Source of the DNA: an uncultured Dokdonia sp.
GTDB lineage: Bacteria > Bacteroidota > Bacteroidia > Flavobacteriales > Flavobacteriaceae
NCBI RefSeq assembly: GCF_947496725.1
Contig: NZ_CANMDS010000001.1
Coordinates: 248,001 to 312,000 of the forward strand
Direction of reading: 5' to 3'
DNA: 64,000 nucleotides
Positions within the stretch are counted from its first letter, which is position 1, and each line of letters begins with the position of its first letter. A model generated the notes under the pieces. The model made no database searches and was not told where the DNA came from. It worked only from the letters and a program-made list of their open reading frames with translations. A program made the position numbers and the translations under genes. This document shows positions 8,743 to 18,269 of the stretch, in pieces.

Positions 8743-9066
8743 ATGAGTTTTAAGGGTGTGAATCCTGCTTTCGCGAAAGCGTCATATCCCCAATTATACA
8801 GCTTGTAAACGGCACTTAGCCTCGCCACCCAAATACGATTTATTAAAAAAAACACTATCTTACATATTAATATACAGACTTTTAGCGTTTGTATATGAGG
8901 TAACATCCCTATGTACTACAATTTTTATCCAAACATCTAAGTTGTAGTTAGTAATACCGAGATCTATACCAAGGGTCAATCAAACAAATATGTCCATTTA
9001 AAATGTGCGCACTGCTACGGCAACTGCGACGGGCTATTAGTTTGTAATCTTTAAAAACCCTTATAT
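8743..9066. other. gene-free stretch of 324 bases
   Basis: It contains one copy of the dispersed palindrome at 8767-8781 and an A/T-rich part upstream of the haloperoxidase-like gene. No convincing coding frame, RNA fold or terminator was seen. A short minus-strand frame here overlaps the end of the preceding gene and the palindrome, and looks non-coding. Confidence 0.5.
8767..8781. repeat. dispersed palindrome, copy 2
   Basis: GCTTTCGCGAAAGC core, perfect, with a G extension on the right only. It lies 25 bases after the stop codon of the preceding membrane protein. Confidence 0.9.
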
Positions 9067-10473
9067 ATGAAAACTTCACAAATCAAAGTGTTAGCGATCT
9101 TGCTATTTCTCTTTCTGTATGCCTGTGCAGATGATGATGACAACACCACAACGACCACCACTACCCCAGCCGATGATGATCCCATAGCCCTTACAGATCA
9201 AACCGCCCAGCTCATTACAGAGTGGAGCGACCTCTGGGTGAGCATAGACCAGTTTACTAATAATATGCGCCCTAACACCATCACACGCTCCCTAGCATAC
9301 ATACACCTTACGGGCTACGAGACCGCCGTGCCTTTTATGGATAGCTATACCTCAAATAATGAGAGACTAGACGAACTCGATGTAGATATTAATGAGCTTG
9401 AGGATAATGTAAATCTAGATCTTGCACTTAACCGAGCATATGCTATTGCGTTTGATCACTTTATGTTTAGCATATCGCCAGAGGCACGTGGTGACGTCTT
9501 TAGATTTAGAAATAACAAAGAAGAAGAGCTGGAGCAAGGCCTTAGTGAAGATGTGATAGACAACTCTAGAAGATGGGGAAGACACGTGGCAAGACGTGTT
9601 ATTGCATACAGCGAGACAGATGAGGCTGGTGAAGAGCAAGTGCGAGATCAAACTCCGGCAGACTATGTAGCTCCCGTAGGTGATGGCCTCTGGGCGGCTA
9701 GTGATGATGAGGATGCGTGGTTTCCTTACTGGAGAGAGGTGCGCGCCTTTGTGATAGAACCAGAAGAAACGAGTAGTACAGACTTTAGCTCCTTACTTAC
9801 TTATAGTGAAGACGCAACAAGTGACTACTATATGAGTATGAGTTCTGTAAATACCATTGCCACCGCCGCTGCAAATGGTGATGATGAAAACCTATGGATT
9901 GCCGAGTTTTGGGCAGATGATGTAGAGGGTATTATGATAAGCCCACCTGGAAGACAGTTTTCTATCGCAAACCAACTTATAGAGCAATATGACCTTGATT
10001 TTGATCAAACTCTGGAGTTATTATTGCGTCTTAGTTTTGCTATAAATGACGCAGCCGTGTCTGCTTGGGATGATAAGTACACGTATAACACGCAGCGACC
10101 TAGCACTTACATTAATGAGTTTATAGATGAAGACTTTACGACTAATCTTGCGAGATTTGTGGTGGCGCCTAATCCGGCTTTCCCTAGTTATCCTTCTGGC
10201 CACGCAACATTTGCAGGAGCAGCTGGAGGGGTTTTTATAGACTTTTTTGGCACAGATGCTATAGACTTTACAGACAACACCTACCTAGGTTTTGATTACA
10301 TTATAGATTTTATAGGTACGCCACGTAGTTATACCTCGTTCAGCGAGATGGCTTCAGAAAATGCTTTTTCTAGAGTACCGCTGGGAGTACATATACAAGA
10401 GGACTCAACAGAGGGATTACGTCTAGGCTATGAAATCGCAGATGCTGTAAATGCACTAGATCTTTCTAATTAA
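9067..10473 (+). CDS. vanadium haloperoxidase/PAP2-superfamily lipoprotein
   Basis: A 468-residue protein with a lipoprotein signal (hydrophobic segment, then LYACADD with Cys19/20) and a Thr/Asp-rich linker. The C-terminal half carries all three motifs of the vanadium haloperoxidase/acid phosphatase fold: K337-x6-R344-P345, P376-S-G-H379, and S435-R-x4-H442 (SRVPLGVH). His379 and His442 correspond to the catalytic acid-base and the metal- or phosphate-binding His. In marine bacteria such proteins may oxidise halides or remove phosphate; which applies is not readable from the motifs. It is probably held on the cell surface or in the periplasm by the lipid anchor. The protein is strikingly acidic, fitting a marine origin. 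An intrinsic terminator follows at 10509. Confidence 0.85.
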   Translation: MKTSQIKVLAILLFLFLYACADDDDNTTTTTTTPADDDPIALTDQTAQLITEWSDLWVSIDQFTNNMRPNTITRSLAYIHLTGYETAVPFMDSYTSNNERLDELDVDINELEDNVNLDLALNRAYAIAFDHFMFSISPEARGDVFRFRNNKEEELEQGLSEDVIDNSRRWGRHVARRVIAYSETDEAGEEQVRDQTPADYVAPVGDGLWAASDDEDAWFPYWREVRAFVIEPEETSSTDFSSLLTYSEDATSDYYMSMSSVNTIATAAANGDDENLWIAEFWADDVEGIMISPPGRQFSIANQLIEQYDLDFDQTLELLLRLSFAINDAAVSAWDDKYTYNTQRPSTYINEFIDEDFTTNLARFVVAPNPAFPSYPSGHATFAGAAGGVFIDFFGTDAIDFTDNTYLGFDYIIDFIGTPRSYTSFSEMASENAFSRVPLGVHIQEDSTEGLRLGYEIADAVNALDLSN

Positions 10474-10508
10474 AAAACAGCCGCTGGCTTAGCACTATAT
10501 CAAACTAC

Positions 10509-10542
10509 AACCACTGTGATGTACTATTGCAGTGGTTTTTTT
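10509..10542 (+). terminator. intrinsic terminator after the haloperoxidase-like gene
   Basis: AACCACTG (10509-10516) pairs with CAGTGGTT (10530-10537), followed by a run of T to 10542. It lies 36 bases after the stop codon and is directly followed by a dispersed palindrome. Confidence 0.7.
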
Positions 10543-10543
10543 A

Positions 10544-10559
10544 CGCTTTCGCGAAAGCG
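10544..10559. repeat. dispersed palindrome, copy 3
   Basis: Perfect 16-base palindrome CGCTTTCGCGAAAGCG starting two bases after the T run of the preceding terminator. Confidence 0.9.
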
Positions 10560-10626
10560 GACACCTACACAATGCTAAAAAAATGCTAAACTCCCTTTAA
10601 AGCAACCTCACCACTACACCGGCTAT

Positions 10627-10634
10627 TACATTTG
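10627..10634 (+). promoter_or_regulatory. likely -7 promoter element, TACATTTG
   Basis: An exact match to the Bacteroidota -7 consensus TAnnTTTG, 30 bases before the ATG at 10665. No good TTG lies 19 bases upstream, so the -33 element is weak. The position rules against an upstream TTG start at 10632, which would lie inside this element. Confidence 0.5.
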
Positions 10635-10664
10635 CGCCTTATAATCACAGCAAACAACAACCTT

Positions 10665-11498
10665 ATGACTTTAAAAACGACGCTAGGCATTCTTATTGCC
10701 CTTATATGCATATCGTGTAATAACACAACACAGCAAACCCCAACAACAACAACCGAAAATGTTGTAAAAGAAGAAACACCCACTTTTACAAATAAAGGCC
10801 ACGAACTTGTATACACAATGATGCAAGAAGTAGGCGACTATGCTACGCTAGCTGCAAAAAATGATGTTGTTTACACCTACACGTATCAAACTCCAGACGG
10901 GCAAAAGGACGTCTCTACAGAGAAGTACATCTTTGACGGTGAGTACTCTTTTGGATTATATAACACCCACCAGCGCACACTTCCAGAACTAGAAGGCACC
11001 ATAGAGCAAGGGTATGATGGTAAGGAATACTGGCTTAAAAATGAAGGAACCATAATTACAGATGAGGCTGCGCTTAAGCGTGTAGGCTTTAACAGACCTA
11101 CTAACTACTACTGGTTTACAATGATGCAAAAACTAGGAGATCCAGGTCTTGTGTATGAATATGTAAAACAACAAACGGTAAACAACATTAACTACGATGT
11201 GGTAAAAGTAAGTTTTGAAAGCACTGGAGATAAACCTCAAGATATCTACCAACTGTACATCAACCCTGAGACAAAACGTGTAGATCAATTTTTATTTACA
11301 GTAATAGACTTTGGCGTGACAGACCCTTACCTTATGGAGGTAAGCTATATAGAAGTAGATGGTTTACAAATCCCTACAAAGCGTCGTTACAAAAAATCAA
11401 ATTGGGACGCTACGGTTACAGATGCACCGTGGATCACAGTAGACTGGACAGATATTACCTTTGATAATGGTCTAGAAAAGAGCTTATTTGTAAAATAA
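10665..11498 (+). CDS. DUF6503-like lipoprotein
   Basis: A 277-residue lipoprotein. The ATG at 10665 is preferred because it gives a clean lipoprotein signal (MTLKTTLGILIALICISCNN), whereas the frame upstream would begin with a TTG inside the promoter. After a Thr-rich linker the protein is a beta-rich domain with repeated short strands (EGTIEQGYDGKEYWLKNEG, PQDIYQLYINPETKRVDQFLF, ISVDWTDITF-like ending), typical of the flavobacterial outer-membrane-lipoprotein-like DUF6503 group. The function is unknown; the fold may bind lipids, as do LolA/B-like proteins, but this is inference. Confidence 0.65.
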   Translation: MTLKTTLGILIALICISCNNTTQQTPTTTTENVVKEETPTFTNKGHELVYTMMQEVGDYATLAAKNDVVYTYTYQTPDGQKDVSTEKYIFDGEYSFGLYNTHQRTLPELEGTIEQGYDGKEYWLKNEGTIITDEAALKRVGFNRPTNYYWFTMMQKLGDPGLVYEYVKQQTVNNINYDVVKVSFESTGDKPQDIYQLYINPETKRVDQFLFTVIDFGVTDPYLMEVSYIEVDGLQIPTKRRYKKSNWDATVTDAPWITVDWTDITFDNGLEKSLFVK

Positions 11499-11567
11499 TA
11501 GATAAGCAGTCAACTAAGATTTGACACTTTTTTGACAGTTGCAAGAGCGCATTGTTTAAAGTTTGAC

Positions 11568-11582
11568 TTACATTTAATGTAA
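11568..11582. promoter_or_regulatory. palindromic TTACATTTAATGTAA before the propeller gene
   Basis: A perfect odd-length palindrome ending 10 bases before the ATG at 11593. Its left half contains TACATTTA, a fair -7 promoter match, and a nearly identical sequence (18053-18065) lies upstream of a small gene at 18099. It is either a promoter or an operator overlapping one. Confidence 0.45.
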
Positions 11583-11592
11583 ATCTCTTTAA

Positions 11593-12693
11593 ATGATGCG
11601 CTTTTCTATTTACCTACTCATAACCTCACTAGCCGTACTAAGCTATAGCTGTACCTCTCAAAATAAACAAAGAGATATACAAGATGAAACACCATCTCAA
11701 AAAACTAGCCGTATCTCAACACAAGCTCCTGCAAAAGATTATAACTTTAATTTGAGTCCGCCGCCATTAAGCCAATTCATACGTAGGATCTTTCAAGATT
11801 CTCAAGGTAGCTTATGGATGGGAACTAATGGTGATGGCGTGATACGATATAATGGAACGAGCGTAGACTACTTTTCTATAGACGAAGGTTTTAATGGCGA
11901 GGCAGTGCGAGCAATTCTGGAGGATAAAGATGGTACACTTTGGTTTGGGACCAATCGAGGTCTTGTAAGCTATGATTTGAATGCGACGACATCTCGCAGT
12001 AAACCCACTTTTAAAAACTACGCAGAAGCGCAAGGACTCACTGCAAATAATATCTGGAGTATCTTACTAGATTCAGAAGGAACCTTATGGATAGGCGCTG
12101 TGAGTGGCATAAACACCTATGACGGAACAATTTTTACTCCTTTCCCACTACCAGAAACCACAGTAGATAATTCTCGTGGTGTCTCAAGTACGACCATTGT
12201 GCATAGCATAATGGAGGATACAAAAGGACAGCTTTGGTTTGCCTCAAACGGTGGTGCTTTTATATGGGATGGCAATACGCTAGATACCTTAAGCTCCAAA
12301 GACGGTCTCGCAGGTAATAATGTGAATGATATGCTAGAAGACCGCACAGGTAATATCTGGTTTGCAACACACCATAAAGGCGTGAGCCGCTATGATGGAA
12401 CAAAGTTTACAAACTTTACTACAGACGGAGTGATTACAGGAGAAGAAGTGTGGAGTCTCTTTGAAGATTCAAAAGGAAATATCTGGTTTCCTGCCGAAAA
12501 TGCTGGGGTATACAAATACGATGGAAATAGCTTTACCAACTATAATGAAGACGATGGCTTACAAAGCAATGCTATCCAAACCATTTATGAGGATAATACT
12601 GGCATCATCTGGCTAGGTGGATATCAAGGGCTTTCTAGGTTAAAAGGTGATAAGATCATACCCGTCACGGAAAGTGGCCCGTGGAAGGATTGA
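11593..12693 (+). CDS. two-component-regulator-propeller lipoprotein
   Basis: A 366-residue lipoprotein (signal, then SYSCTSQ with Cys20) made of repeated blades of the type IFQDSQGSLWMGTNGDGVIRYNG and AILEDKDGTLWFGTNRGLVSYD: about seven of these Reg_prop units, each with the LW(F/I)GT core, follow from residue 65 to 355. In hybrid two-component sensors this propeller is the extracellular ligand-binding region, but here no membrane segment, histidine kinase or DNA-binding domain follows, so the gene encodes a free-standing, lipid-anchored propeller, probably binding a ligand or protein at the surface. It converges with the IcmF gene across a shared terminator. Confidence 0.85.
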   Translation: MMRFSIYLLITSLAVLSYSCTSQNKQRDIQDETPSQKTSRISTQAPAKDYNFNLSPPPLSQFIRRIFQDSQGSLWMGTNGDGVIRYNGTSVDYFSIDEGFNGEAVRAILEDKDGTLWFGTNRGLVSYDLNATTSRSKPTFKNYAEAQGLTANNIWSILLDSEGTLWIGAVSGINTYDGTIFTPFPLPETTVDNSRGVSSTTIVHSIMEDTKGQLWFASNGGAFIWDGNTLDTLSSKDGLAGNNVNDMLEDRTGNIWFATHHKGVSRYDGTKFTNFTTDGVITGEEVWSLFEDSKGNIWFPAENAGVYKYDGNSFTNYNEDDGLQSNAIQTIYEDNTGIIWLGGYQGLSRLKGDKIIPVTESGPWKD

Positions 12694-12717
12694 GCAGATC
12701 ATAGATTACTTAAAAAC

Positions 12718-12746
12718 AAAAAAGGCGACCATACGGTCGCCTTTTT
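12718..12746. terminator. bidirectional intrinsic terminator
   Basis: GGCGACC (12724-12730), loop ATAC, GGTCGCC (12735-12741), with A run on the left and T run on the right. It sits between the convergent propeller gene and icmF and can serve both strands. Confidence 0.85.
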
Positions 12747-12768
12747 AAATAACTATCATCCCGTAGTA

Positions 12769-15700
12769 TTACATATTACGTCTGTACTGCCCTCCTACTT
12801 CAAAGAGCGCACTTGTGATTTGTCCTAGTGAGCAAACCTTAGTTGCTTCCATAAGTTCTTCAAAAATGTTGCGGTTATTAATCGCTGCATCTTGAATTTT
12901 TGCAAGCTCTGCTTCTATCTTATCTGCTTTTTCCTTGTGGAGGTTTTCTAGCATTTCGATTTGATATTGCTTCTCCTCTTCGGTAGCTCTAATTACTTCG
13001 GCTGGGCGTACTGTTGGACTTCCTTTTGAACTTAAGAAGGTGTTTACTCCGATTATTGGGAATTCACCGTTATGCTTAAGCGTTTCATAATACAAGCTTT
13101 CTTCTTGTATTTTAGAACGCTGGTACATCGTCTCCATCGCTCCTAGTACACCACCACGCTCTGTGATTCTGTCAAATTCTAGTAAGACTGCCTCTTCTAC
13201 AAGCTCTGTAAGTTCTTCTATAATAAATGATCCCTGTATTGGGTTTTCGTTTTTAGTAAGTCCTAGCTCTTTATTGATAATAAGCTGTATTGCCATTGCA
13301 CGACGTACACTCTCTTCTGTAGGCGTTGTGATTGCTTCATCATAAGCATTTGTATGTAGCGAGTTACAGTTATCATAAATCGCATACAAGGCTTGCAAGG
13401 TTGTACGTATGTCGTTAAAGTCAATCTCTTGTGCGTGTAAGCTACGCCCAGATGTCTGGATGTGATACTTAAGCATCTGTGCACGTGAGTTTGCTTTATA
13501 CTTTTCCTTCATTGCTTTTGCCCAAATCTTACGTGCAACACGACCTATAACCGCATATTCTGGATCGATTCCGTTTGAGAAAAAGAACGATAAGTTAGGA
13601 CCAAATTTATTGATATCCATCCCACGACTTAGGTAGTACTCTACATACGTAAATCCGTTAGATAATGTAAGTGCAAGTTGTGTAATAGGGTTTGCTCCTG
13701 CCTCTGCAATGTGATATCCAGAGATAGACACACTGTAGAAGTTACGCACTTTTTGTTCGATAAAATACTCTTGTACATCACCCATTAAGCGCAGTGCAAA
13801 CTCTGTAGAGAAGATACACGTATTCTGCGCTTGATCTTCTTTAAGAATATCTGCTTGTACCGTACCACGCACTTGTGTAAGCGTCTCTACTTTTATGCGG
13901 TTATACACATCTGCTGGGAGTACTTGGTCACCTGTTACGCCAAGTAACATTAACCCTAGACCATCATTTCCTTCTGGAAGATCACCTTGGTATGCTGGAC
14001 GTGTTTTTCCTTTATAGATAGCTGCAATCTTTGCTTCTACCTCTGCTTCTAGTCCGTTTTCTTTTATGTACTTCTCACAGTTTTGATCTATAGCGGCATT
14101 CATAAAGAAACCTAGCAACATAGGCGCAGGTCCGTTTATGGTCATACTTACAGAGGTCATTGCGTGACTCAAGTCAAAACCAGAGTACAATTTCTTTGCA
14201 TCATCAAGACAACAAATACTCACTCCCGCGTTACCTATCTTACCATAAATATCTGGACGGTGACCTGGATCGTTACCATATAAAGTTACCGAGTCAAAAG
14301 CGGTACTTAATCGCTTAGCCGGCATTCCTAAACTCACGTAGTGAAAACGCTTGTTTGTGCGCTCTGGTCCTCCTTCTCCTGCAAACATACGTGTAGGATC
14401 TTCTCCCGTACGTTTAAAAGGATAGAGTCCCGCAGTGTATGGGAATTCTCCCGGTACATTTTCTTGTAAACACCAGATTAAGATATCTCCCCAAGCTTGA
14501 TACTTTGGCAAGGCTACCTTAGGTATTTCTGTATGTGATAATGACGCACTGTGCGTAGGGATTTTAATCTCCTTGTCTCTTACCTTAAAGGTATACACAG
14601 GCGCTTTGTATCTATTTACTTTCTCGTCCCAACCGGTAATAATCTCCCAGTTATACGGATCAAGATCCATTTTTTTACGGTCAAACTGTGCCAGCAACAA
14701 CTTGACAAGATCTTTATCTTCTTCGGTAGTTTCGGCGGCAAAGTCTGTGATTTGTAAACCTGCTTTGTCAAGTGCTGGAGTAACTCCTGCTATGGTCTCA
14801 ATGGTTTTAAATATTCCGTAGAGACGTTGTGCTGTTTCTTGTTGCGCTTTCGCGAAAGCGTCATACCCTCTATTACTCTCTGCAATCTCGCTCAGGTAAC
14901 GTGTACGCGCTGGAGGTATTACAAAGATCTTCTCACTCATCTCCTGGCTTATCTCAAAAGTACTCGTAAGATCTGCCTCGTTTACCGTGTTTACCTTTTC
15001 CATTATACGCTTGTAAAGCGTGTTCATCCCTGGGTCGTTAAATTGGCTTGCAATGGTTCCAAAAACTGGCAACTCATCTTGCGGTGTATCCCACAAGTTA
15101 TTGTTGCGCATATATTGTTTCTTAACATCACGTAGCGCATCTAGCGATCCACGCTTGTCAAATTTGTTTATTGCAACAAGATCTGCAAAGTCTAGCATAT
15201 CTATTTTCTCGAGCTGCGTAGCTGCACCAAATTCTGGTGTCATCACATAAAGCGACACATCGCTATGCTCTAGTATCTCTGTATCTGACTGCCCAATACC
15301 TGATGTCTCAAGGATGATTAAGTCATACTCAGCTGCTTTAAGTACTTCTATGGCTTCGCCTACATACTTAGATAGTGCGAGGTTACTCTGTCTCGTAGCC
15401 AGCGAGCGCATATACACACGCTCATTGTTAATCGCATTCATACGGATACGGTCACCTAGTAAGGCTCCGCCCGTTTTACGCTTAGAAGGATCTACAGAAA
15501 TAAGACCAATAGTCTTCTCTGGAAAATCGATAAGAAATCTACGTACCAGCTCATCTACTAGTGACGATTTACCTGCACCTCCAGTACCAGTAATACCAAG
15601 TACGGGTGTAAGTGAAGATTCATTCTTTTTATGAATCGCATCAAGCGTATCTTTTGCAACCTCTGGAAAGTTTTCGGCAGCAGAGATTACTCTGGCTATA

Positions 15701-16194
15701 GCCGTAGGTACTTTATCGCTAAGTTGAGAAGCTTGGTTATCTAGCTTATCTCCTATGGCATAATCAGACTGCTGTACAAGGTCATTAATCATCCCTTGTA
15801 ATCCCATCGCACGGCCATCATCTGGAGAGTAGATACGAGTAATCCCGTAATCCATAAGCTCTTTAATTTCTTCTGGAAGTATCACACCACCTCCTCCACC
15901 GAAGATTTTAATATGCCCCGCACCTTTCTCTTTAAGAAGGTCGTACATATATTTAAAATACTCATTGTGCCCTCCTTGATAAGAGGTCATTGCAATGGCA
16001 TTTGCATCTTCTTGTATGGCCGTATTTACTACTTCTTCTACACTGCGGTCGTGACCTAAATGTATTACCTCTACACCGGTACTTTGTATAATACGGCGCA
16101 TAATATTTATCGCGGCATCGTGTCCGTCAAAAAGGGAAGCAGCAGTTACTATTCTAACTTTATGCTTAGGAGTATAAGGAGTGGCTTGTTCCAT
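12769..16194 (-). CDS. icmF: fused isobutyryl-CoA mutase (IcmF)
   Basis: A 1141-residue three-part enzyme, counting from the ATG at 16194, which precedes the conserved N terminus; a longer upstream frame adds 26 unlikely residues. Residues 10-140 form the cobalamin-binding domain (His25 in DGHDAA, the lower-axial-ligand motif); residues about 195-450 form the MeaI/MeaB-type GTPase chaperone (P-loop GTGGAGKS with Lys209); the rest is the mutase barrel. The motif [18 protein letters not shown] carries Phe where methylmalonyl-CoA mutase has Tyr, as expected for the isobutyryl/butyryl-CoA enzyme. It interconverts isobutyryl- and n-butyryl-CoA in branched-chain amino acid and fatty acid metabolism. 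The linker between the GTPase and mutase contains one dispersed palindrome, read as AFAKA. Confidence 0.92.
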   Translation of the reverse strand: MEQATPYTPKHKVRIVTAASLFDGHDAAINIMRRIIQSTGVEVIHLGHDRSVEEVVNTAIQEDANAIAMTSYQGGHNEYFKYMYDLLKEKGAGHIKIFGGGGGVILPEEIKELMDYGITRIYSPDDGRAMGLQGMINDLVQQSDYAIGDKLDNQASQLSDKVPTAIARVISAAENFPEVAKDTLDAIHKKNESSLTPVLGITGTGGAGKSSLVDELVRRFLIDFPEKTIGLISVDPSKRKTGGALLGDRIRMNAINNERVYMRSLATRQSNLALSKYVGEAIEVLKAAEYDLIILETSGIGQSDTEILEHSDVSLYVMTPEFGAATQLEKIDMLDFADLVAINKFDKRGSLDALRDVKKQYMRNNNLWDTPQDELPVFGTIASQFNDPGMNTLYKRIMEKVNTVNEADLTSTFEISQEMSEKIFVIPPARTRYLSEIAESNRGYDAFAKAQQETAQRLYGIFKTIETIAGVTPALDKAGLQITDFAAETTEEDKDLVKLLLAQFDRKKMDLDPYNWEIITGWDEKVNRYKAPVYTFKVRDKEIKIPTHSASLSHTEIPKVALPKYQAWGDILIWCLQENVPGEFPYTAGLYPFKRTGEDPTRMFAGEGGPERTNKRFHYVSLGMPAKRLSTAFDSVTLYGNDPGHRPDIYGKIGNAGVSICCLDDAKKLYSGFDLSHAMTSVSMTINGPAPMLLGFFMNAAIDQNCEKYIKENGLEAEVEAKIAAIYKGKTRPAYQGDLPEGNDGLGLMLLGVTGDQVLPADVYNRIKVETLTQVRGTVQADILKEDQAQNTCIFSTEFALRLMGDVQEYFIEQKVRNFYSVSISGYHIAEAGANPITQLALTLSNGFTYVEYYLSRGMDINKFGPNLSFFFSNGIDPEYAVIGRVARKIWAKAMKEKYKANSRAQMLKYHIQTSGRSLHAQEIDFNDIRTTLQALYAIYDNCNSLHTNAYDEAITTPTEESVRRAMAIQLIINKELGLTKNENPIQGSFIIEELTELVEEAVLLEFDRITERGGVLGAMETMYQRSKIQEESLYYETLKHNGEFPIIGVNTFLSSKGSPTVRPAEVIRATEEEKQYQIEMLENLHKEKADKIEAELAKIQDAAINNRNIFEELMEATKVCSLGQITSALFEVGGQYRRNM
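14845..14860. repeat. dispersed palindrome, copy 4, inside icmF
   Basis: Perfect 16-base palindrome in the coding region. In the reading frame of icmF it gives Ala-Phe-Ala-Lys-Ala within [12 protein letters not shown], in the linker between the GTPase and mutase parts. Confidence 0.9.
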
Positions 16195-16337
16195 TTGTAA
16201 TTTTAAGTATGTATAACGATGTAAATTTACGTAATATTCAATAATAAAGCGAGTTGAATATGAATTACACAAAAAAGAAAGTTTATATGTGATTTGCGTT
16301 ATAATATGTGCAATTTAGAGGTAAGAAAATCAAGCGT

Positions 16338-17192
16338 ATGGCACATCTTACCTTACTTATACACTGCAAAGATCAAAAGGGAATTATCGCCTCGGTGACC
16401 AATTTCATTTTAGAAAACGAAGGAAACACCACCTATATAGATCAGCACGTAGATGCGGTGGCAAATGTATTTTTTATGCGCCTTGAGTGTGTATTTACAA
16501 ATACTTCCTTTAACACTGCACAGTTTAAAACGGCTTTTAAAGAAAAGCTTGCAACTCCCTTTGAGATGCAATGGCAACTTTATCCCGCTACGCAAAAACT
16601 CAAAATGGCCATTTTTGTGTCAAAATATGATCACTGCCTTTATGATATACTAGGCCGCTACAACGCTGGCGAGCTTAACGTAGACATTCCTTTTATCATA
16701 AGTAACCATAGTGATCTCGCACATATTGCGGCTAATTTTGACATCCCGTTTTATCACATCCCAGTGACAAAAGACACCAAAGCTGCTGCAGAGCAAGAAC
16801 AGCTTAAACTACTCAAAGCACATCAAGTAGACTTTATTGTACTAGCTCGCTATATGCAAATCGTAACGCCTACGGTAATAAATGAATTTCCACATCGCAT
16901 TATAAACATACACCACTCTTTCTTACCTGCCTTTGTAGGTGCAAAACCTTATCACGCGGCCTTTGCTCGCGGTGTAAAAATTATAGGCACCACCAGTCAC
17001 TACGTCACAGAAGAACTAGACGCAGGTCCCATCATCGAGCAAGACACCATACGTGTAACCCACAGCCACACCATTCCAGACCTCATTGCAAAAGGTAGGG
17101 ACCTAGAGAAAATCGTACTCTCAAGAGCGATAAAATTACACGCACAGCATAAATGCTTTGTGTATGGCAATAAGACGATAATTTTTACATAA
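16338..17192 (+). CDS. purU: formyltetrahydrofolate deformylase (PurU)
   Basis: A 284-residue protein with an N-terminal ACT domain (LTLLIHCKDQKGIIASVTNFI, residues 3-23) and a C-terminal formyltransferase-type hydrolase domain. The catalytic region is seen as FIVLARYMQIVTPTVI, then INIHHSFLPAFVGAKPYHAA (Asn-x-His-His), then GTTSHYVTEELDAGPIIEQD. PurU releases formate from 10-formyl-tetrahydrofolate, balancing one-carbon units for purine synthesis. The ATG at 16338 is preferred to one 30 bases upstream because it fits the family N terminus. It is transcribed divergently from icmF, sharing a 143-base gap. Confidence 0.93.
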   Translation: MAHLTLLIHCKDQKGIIASVTNFILENEGNTTYIDQHVDAVANVFFMRLECVFTNTSFNTAQFKTAFKEKLATPFEMQWQLYPATQKLKMAIFVSKYDHCLYDILGRYNAGELNVDIPFIISNHSDLAHIAANFDIPFYHIPVTKDTKAAAEQEQLKLLKAHQVDFIVLARYMQIVTPTVINEFPHRIINIHHSFLPAFVGAKPYHAAFARGVKIIGTTSHYVTEELDAGPIIEQDTIRVTHSHTIPDLIAKGRDLEKIVLSRAIKLHAQHKCFVYGNKTIIFT

Positions 17193-17214
17193 AAGAAATG
17201 AATAAGCAGGGTTA

Positions 17215-17230
17215 CGCTTTCGCGAAAGCG
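17215..17230. repeat. dispersed palindrome, copy 5
   Basis: Perfect palindrome extended to TTACGCTTTCGCGAAAGCGT and beyond. It lies 12 bases before a TATATTTA element (17242-17249) that may be the -7 of the next gene. Confidence 0.9.
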
Positions 17231-17273
17231 TAATTATCAATTATATTTACCACAATACTTAAATGACATTATT

Positions 17274-17984
17274 ATGAAAAAGATCATCGCTGCACTCGTT
17301 TTATTTTCACTCGTTTCTTGTGCCGAATTACAAGGCGTTATAGATAGTTTACCTACAGAAACTGGAACTTCTGGAATAAGCAACCAGATGATAGGTAGTG
17401 GTCTCAAGCAAGCGTTAGACTTTGGAATTGATAAACAGGTAACAAAGCTTACCTCTACAGATGGTTTTTATAAAAATGAATTGGTAAAAATCTTATTACC
17501 AGAGGAGTTACAAAAAGTTGATAAAACACTAAGAGCAATAGGCTTAGGAAGTCTTGCAGATGAAGGTATAAAAGCCCTAAACCGCGCTGCCGAAGATGCG
17601 GTAAGTGAGGCTACACCTATCTTTGTAGACGCGGTGAAGCAAATTACCTTTAACGATGTACGCACCATTTTACTGGGAACAGATAATGCGGCAACTCAAT
17701 ATCTAGAAGGAAAAACAAACACGGCATTGTATAATAAATTCAACCCTGTAATTAAAAATAGCTTTGCAAAAGTAGGCGCAGATCAAATCTGGACTAACCT
17801 CATCACAAAGTATAATGACTTACCTCTTACAAATAATGTAAATCCAGACCTTACAGATTATGTAACGCAACAAGCGCTACAAGGTGTCTACACAATGATC
17901 GCTGTTGAGGAAAAAGAAATAAGAACAAAAACACAAAGTAGAACTACAGATTTACTTAAGCGTGTGTTTGCATTACAAGATTAA
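17274..17984 (+). CDS. DUF4197 family lipoprotein
   Basis: A 236-residue lipoprotein (MKKIIAALVLFSLVSCAEL, Cys16) almost wholly made of alpha helices. Features of DUF4197 are visible: SNQMIGSGLKQALDFGIDK, FYKNELVKILLPEEL, and the strongly conserved region AAEDAVSEATPIFVDAVKQITFNDVRTILLG, then ATQYLEGKT. The family is widespread in Bacteroidota and Proteobacteria, and its function is unknown. A possible promoter (TATATTTA at 17242) and a dispersed palindrome lie just upstream. Confidence 0.85.
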   Translation: MKKIIAALVLFSLVSCAELQGVIDSLPTETGTSGISNQMIGSGLKQALDFGIDKQVTKLTSTDGFYKNELVKILLPEELQKVDKTLRAIGLGSLADEGIKALNRAAEDAVSEATPIFVDAVKQITFNDVRTILLGTDNAATQYLEGKTNTALYNKFNPVIKNSFAKVGADQIWTNLITKYNDLPLTNNVNPDLTDYVTQQALQGVYTMIAVEEKEIRTKTQSRTTDLLKRVFALQD

Positions 17985-18052
17985 CAAGATTAATCTTACA
18001 TTAATTGCTTGATTTTTATATAGTTATAACATTTTGGTTGAAATATTTTTTT

Positions 18053-18065
18053 TACATTTAATGTA
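18053..18065. promoter_or_regulatory. TACATTTAATGTA promoter or operator element
   Basis: A palindrome nearly identical to that at 11568-11582, with TACATTTA as a possible -7 element, 34 bases before the small gene at 18099. TTTTGG at 18032 could serve as an imperfect -33 at short spacing. Confidence 0.4.
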
Positions 18066-18098
18066 TAAAAGGAATCCCCAAAAACTAATTAATCAAGT

Positions 18099-18269
18099 AT
18101 GAATACTGTTGCCTCAAAACATAAGCGTCTCAAATCTTTTATGCAACGCAAACATCAAAAACTTGTAGAAGAGTCTTATAACCTTATGTATACAGATCAC
18201 GCTAAGAGCGATGTGCTTACCTATGAAGCTCTACAGCTTGATAAAAAGATGAAGTTCTTAAAGTTTTAA
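18099..18269 (+). CDS. small conserved-looking 56-residue protein
   Basis: ATG at 18099 begins 57 codons ending in TAA at 18267. The product is basic and helical (KHKRLKSFMQRKHQKLVEES, then YNLMYTDHAKSDVLTYEALQ and a Lys-rich end). The pattern K-L-x-E-E-S-Y-x-L, then S-D, then E-A-x-x-(I/L)-x-x-K resembles small flavobacterial proteins of the Lacal_2735 type, a tentative link. It has its own likely promoter at 18053. Its last 12 bases overlap the end of the convergent substrate-binding-protein gene. Confidence 0.6.
   Translation: MNTVASKHKRLKSFMQRKHQKLVEESYNLMYTDHAKSDVLTYEALQLDKKMKFLKF

Noticed and set aside
10632-10664. TTG start extending the DUF6503-like lipoprotein by 11 residues
   Set aside because: The TTG lies in a -7 element and the added residues would spoil the lipoprotein signal.
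14573-15634. Several plus-strand frames of 60-106 residues within icmF
   Set aside because: Shadows of the minus-strand gene, whose motifs are continuous across them.
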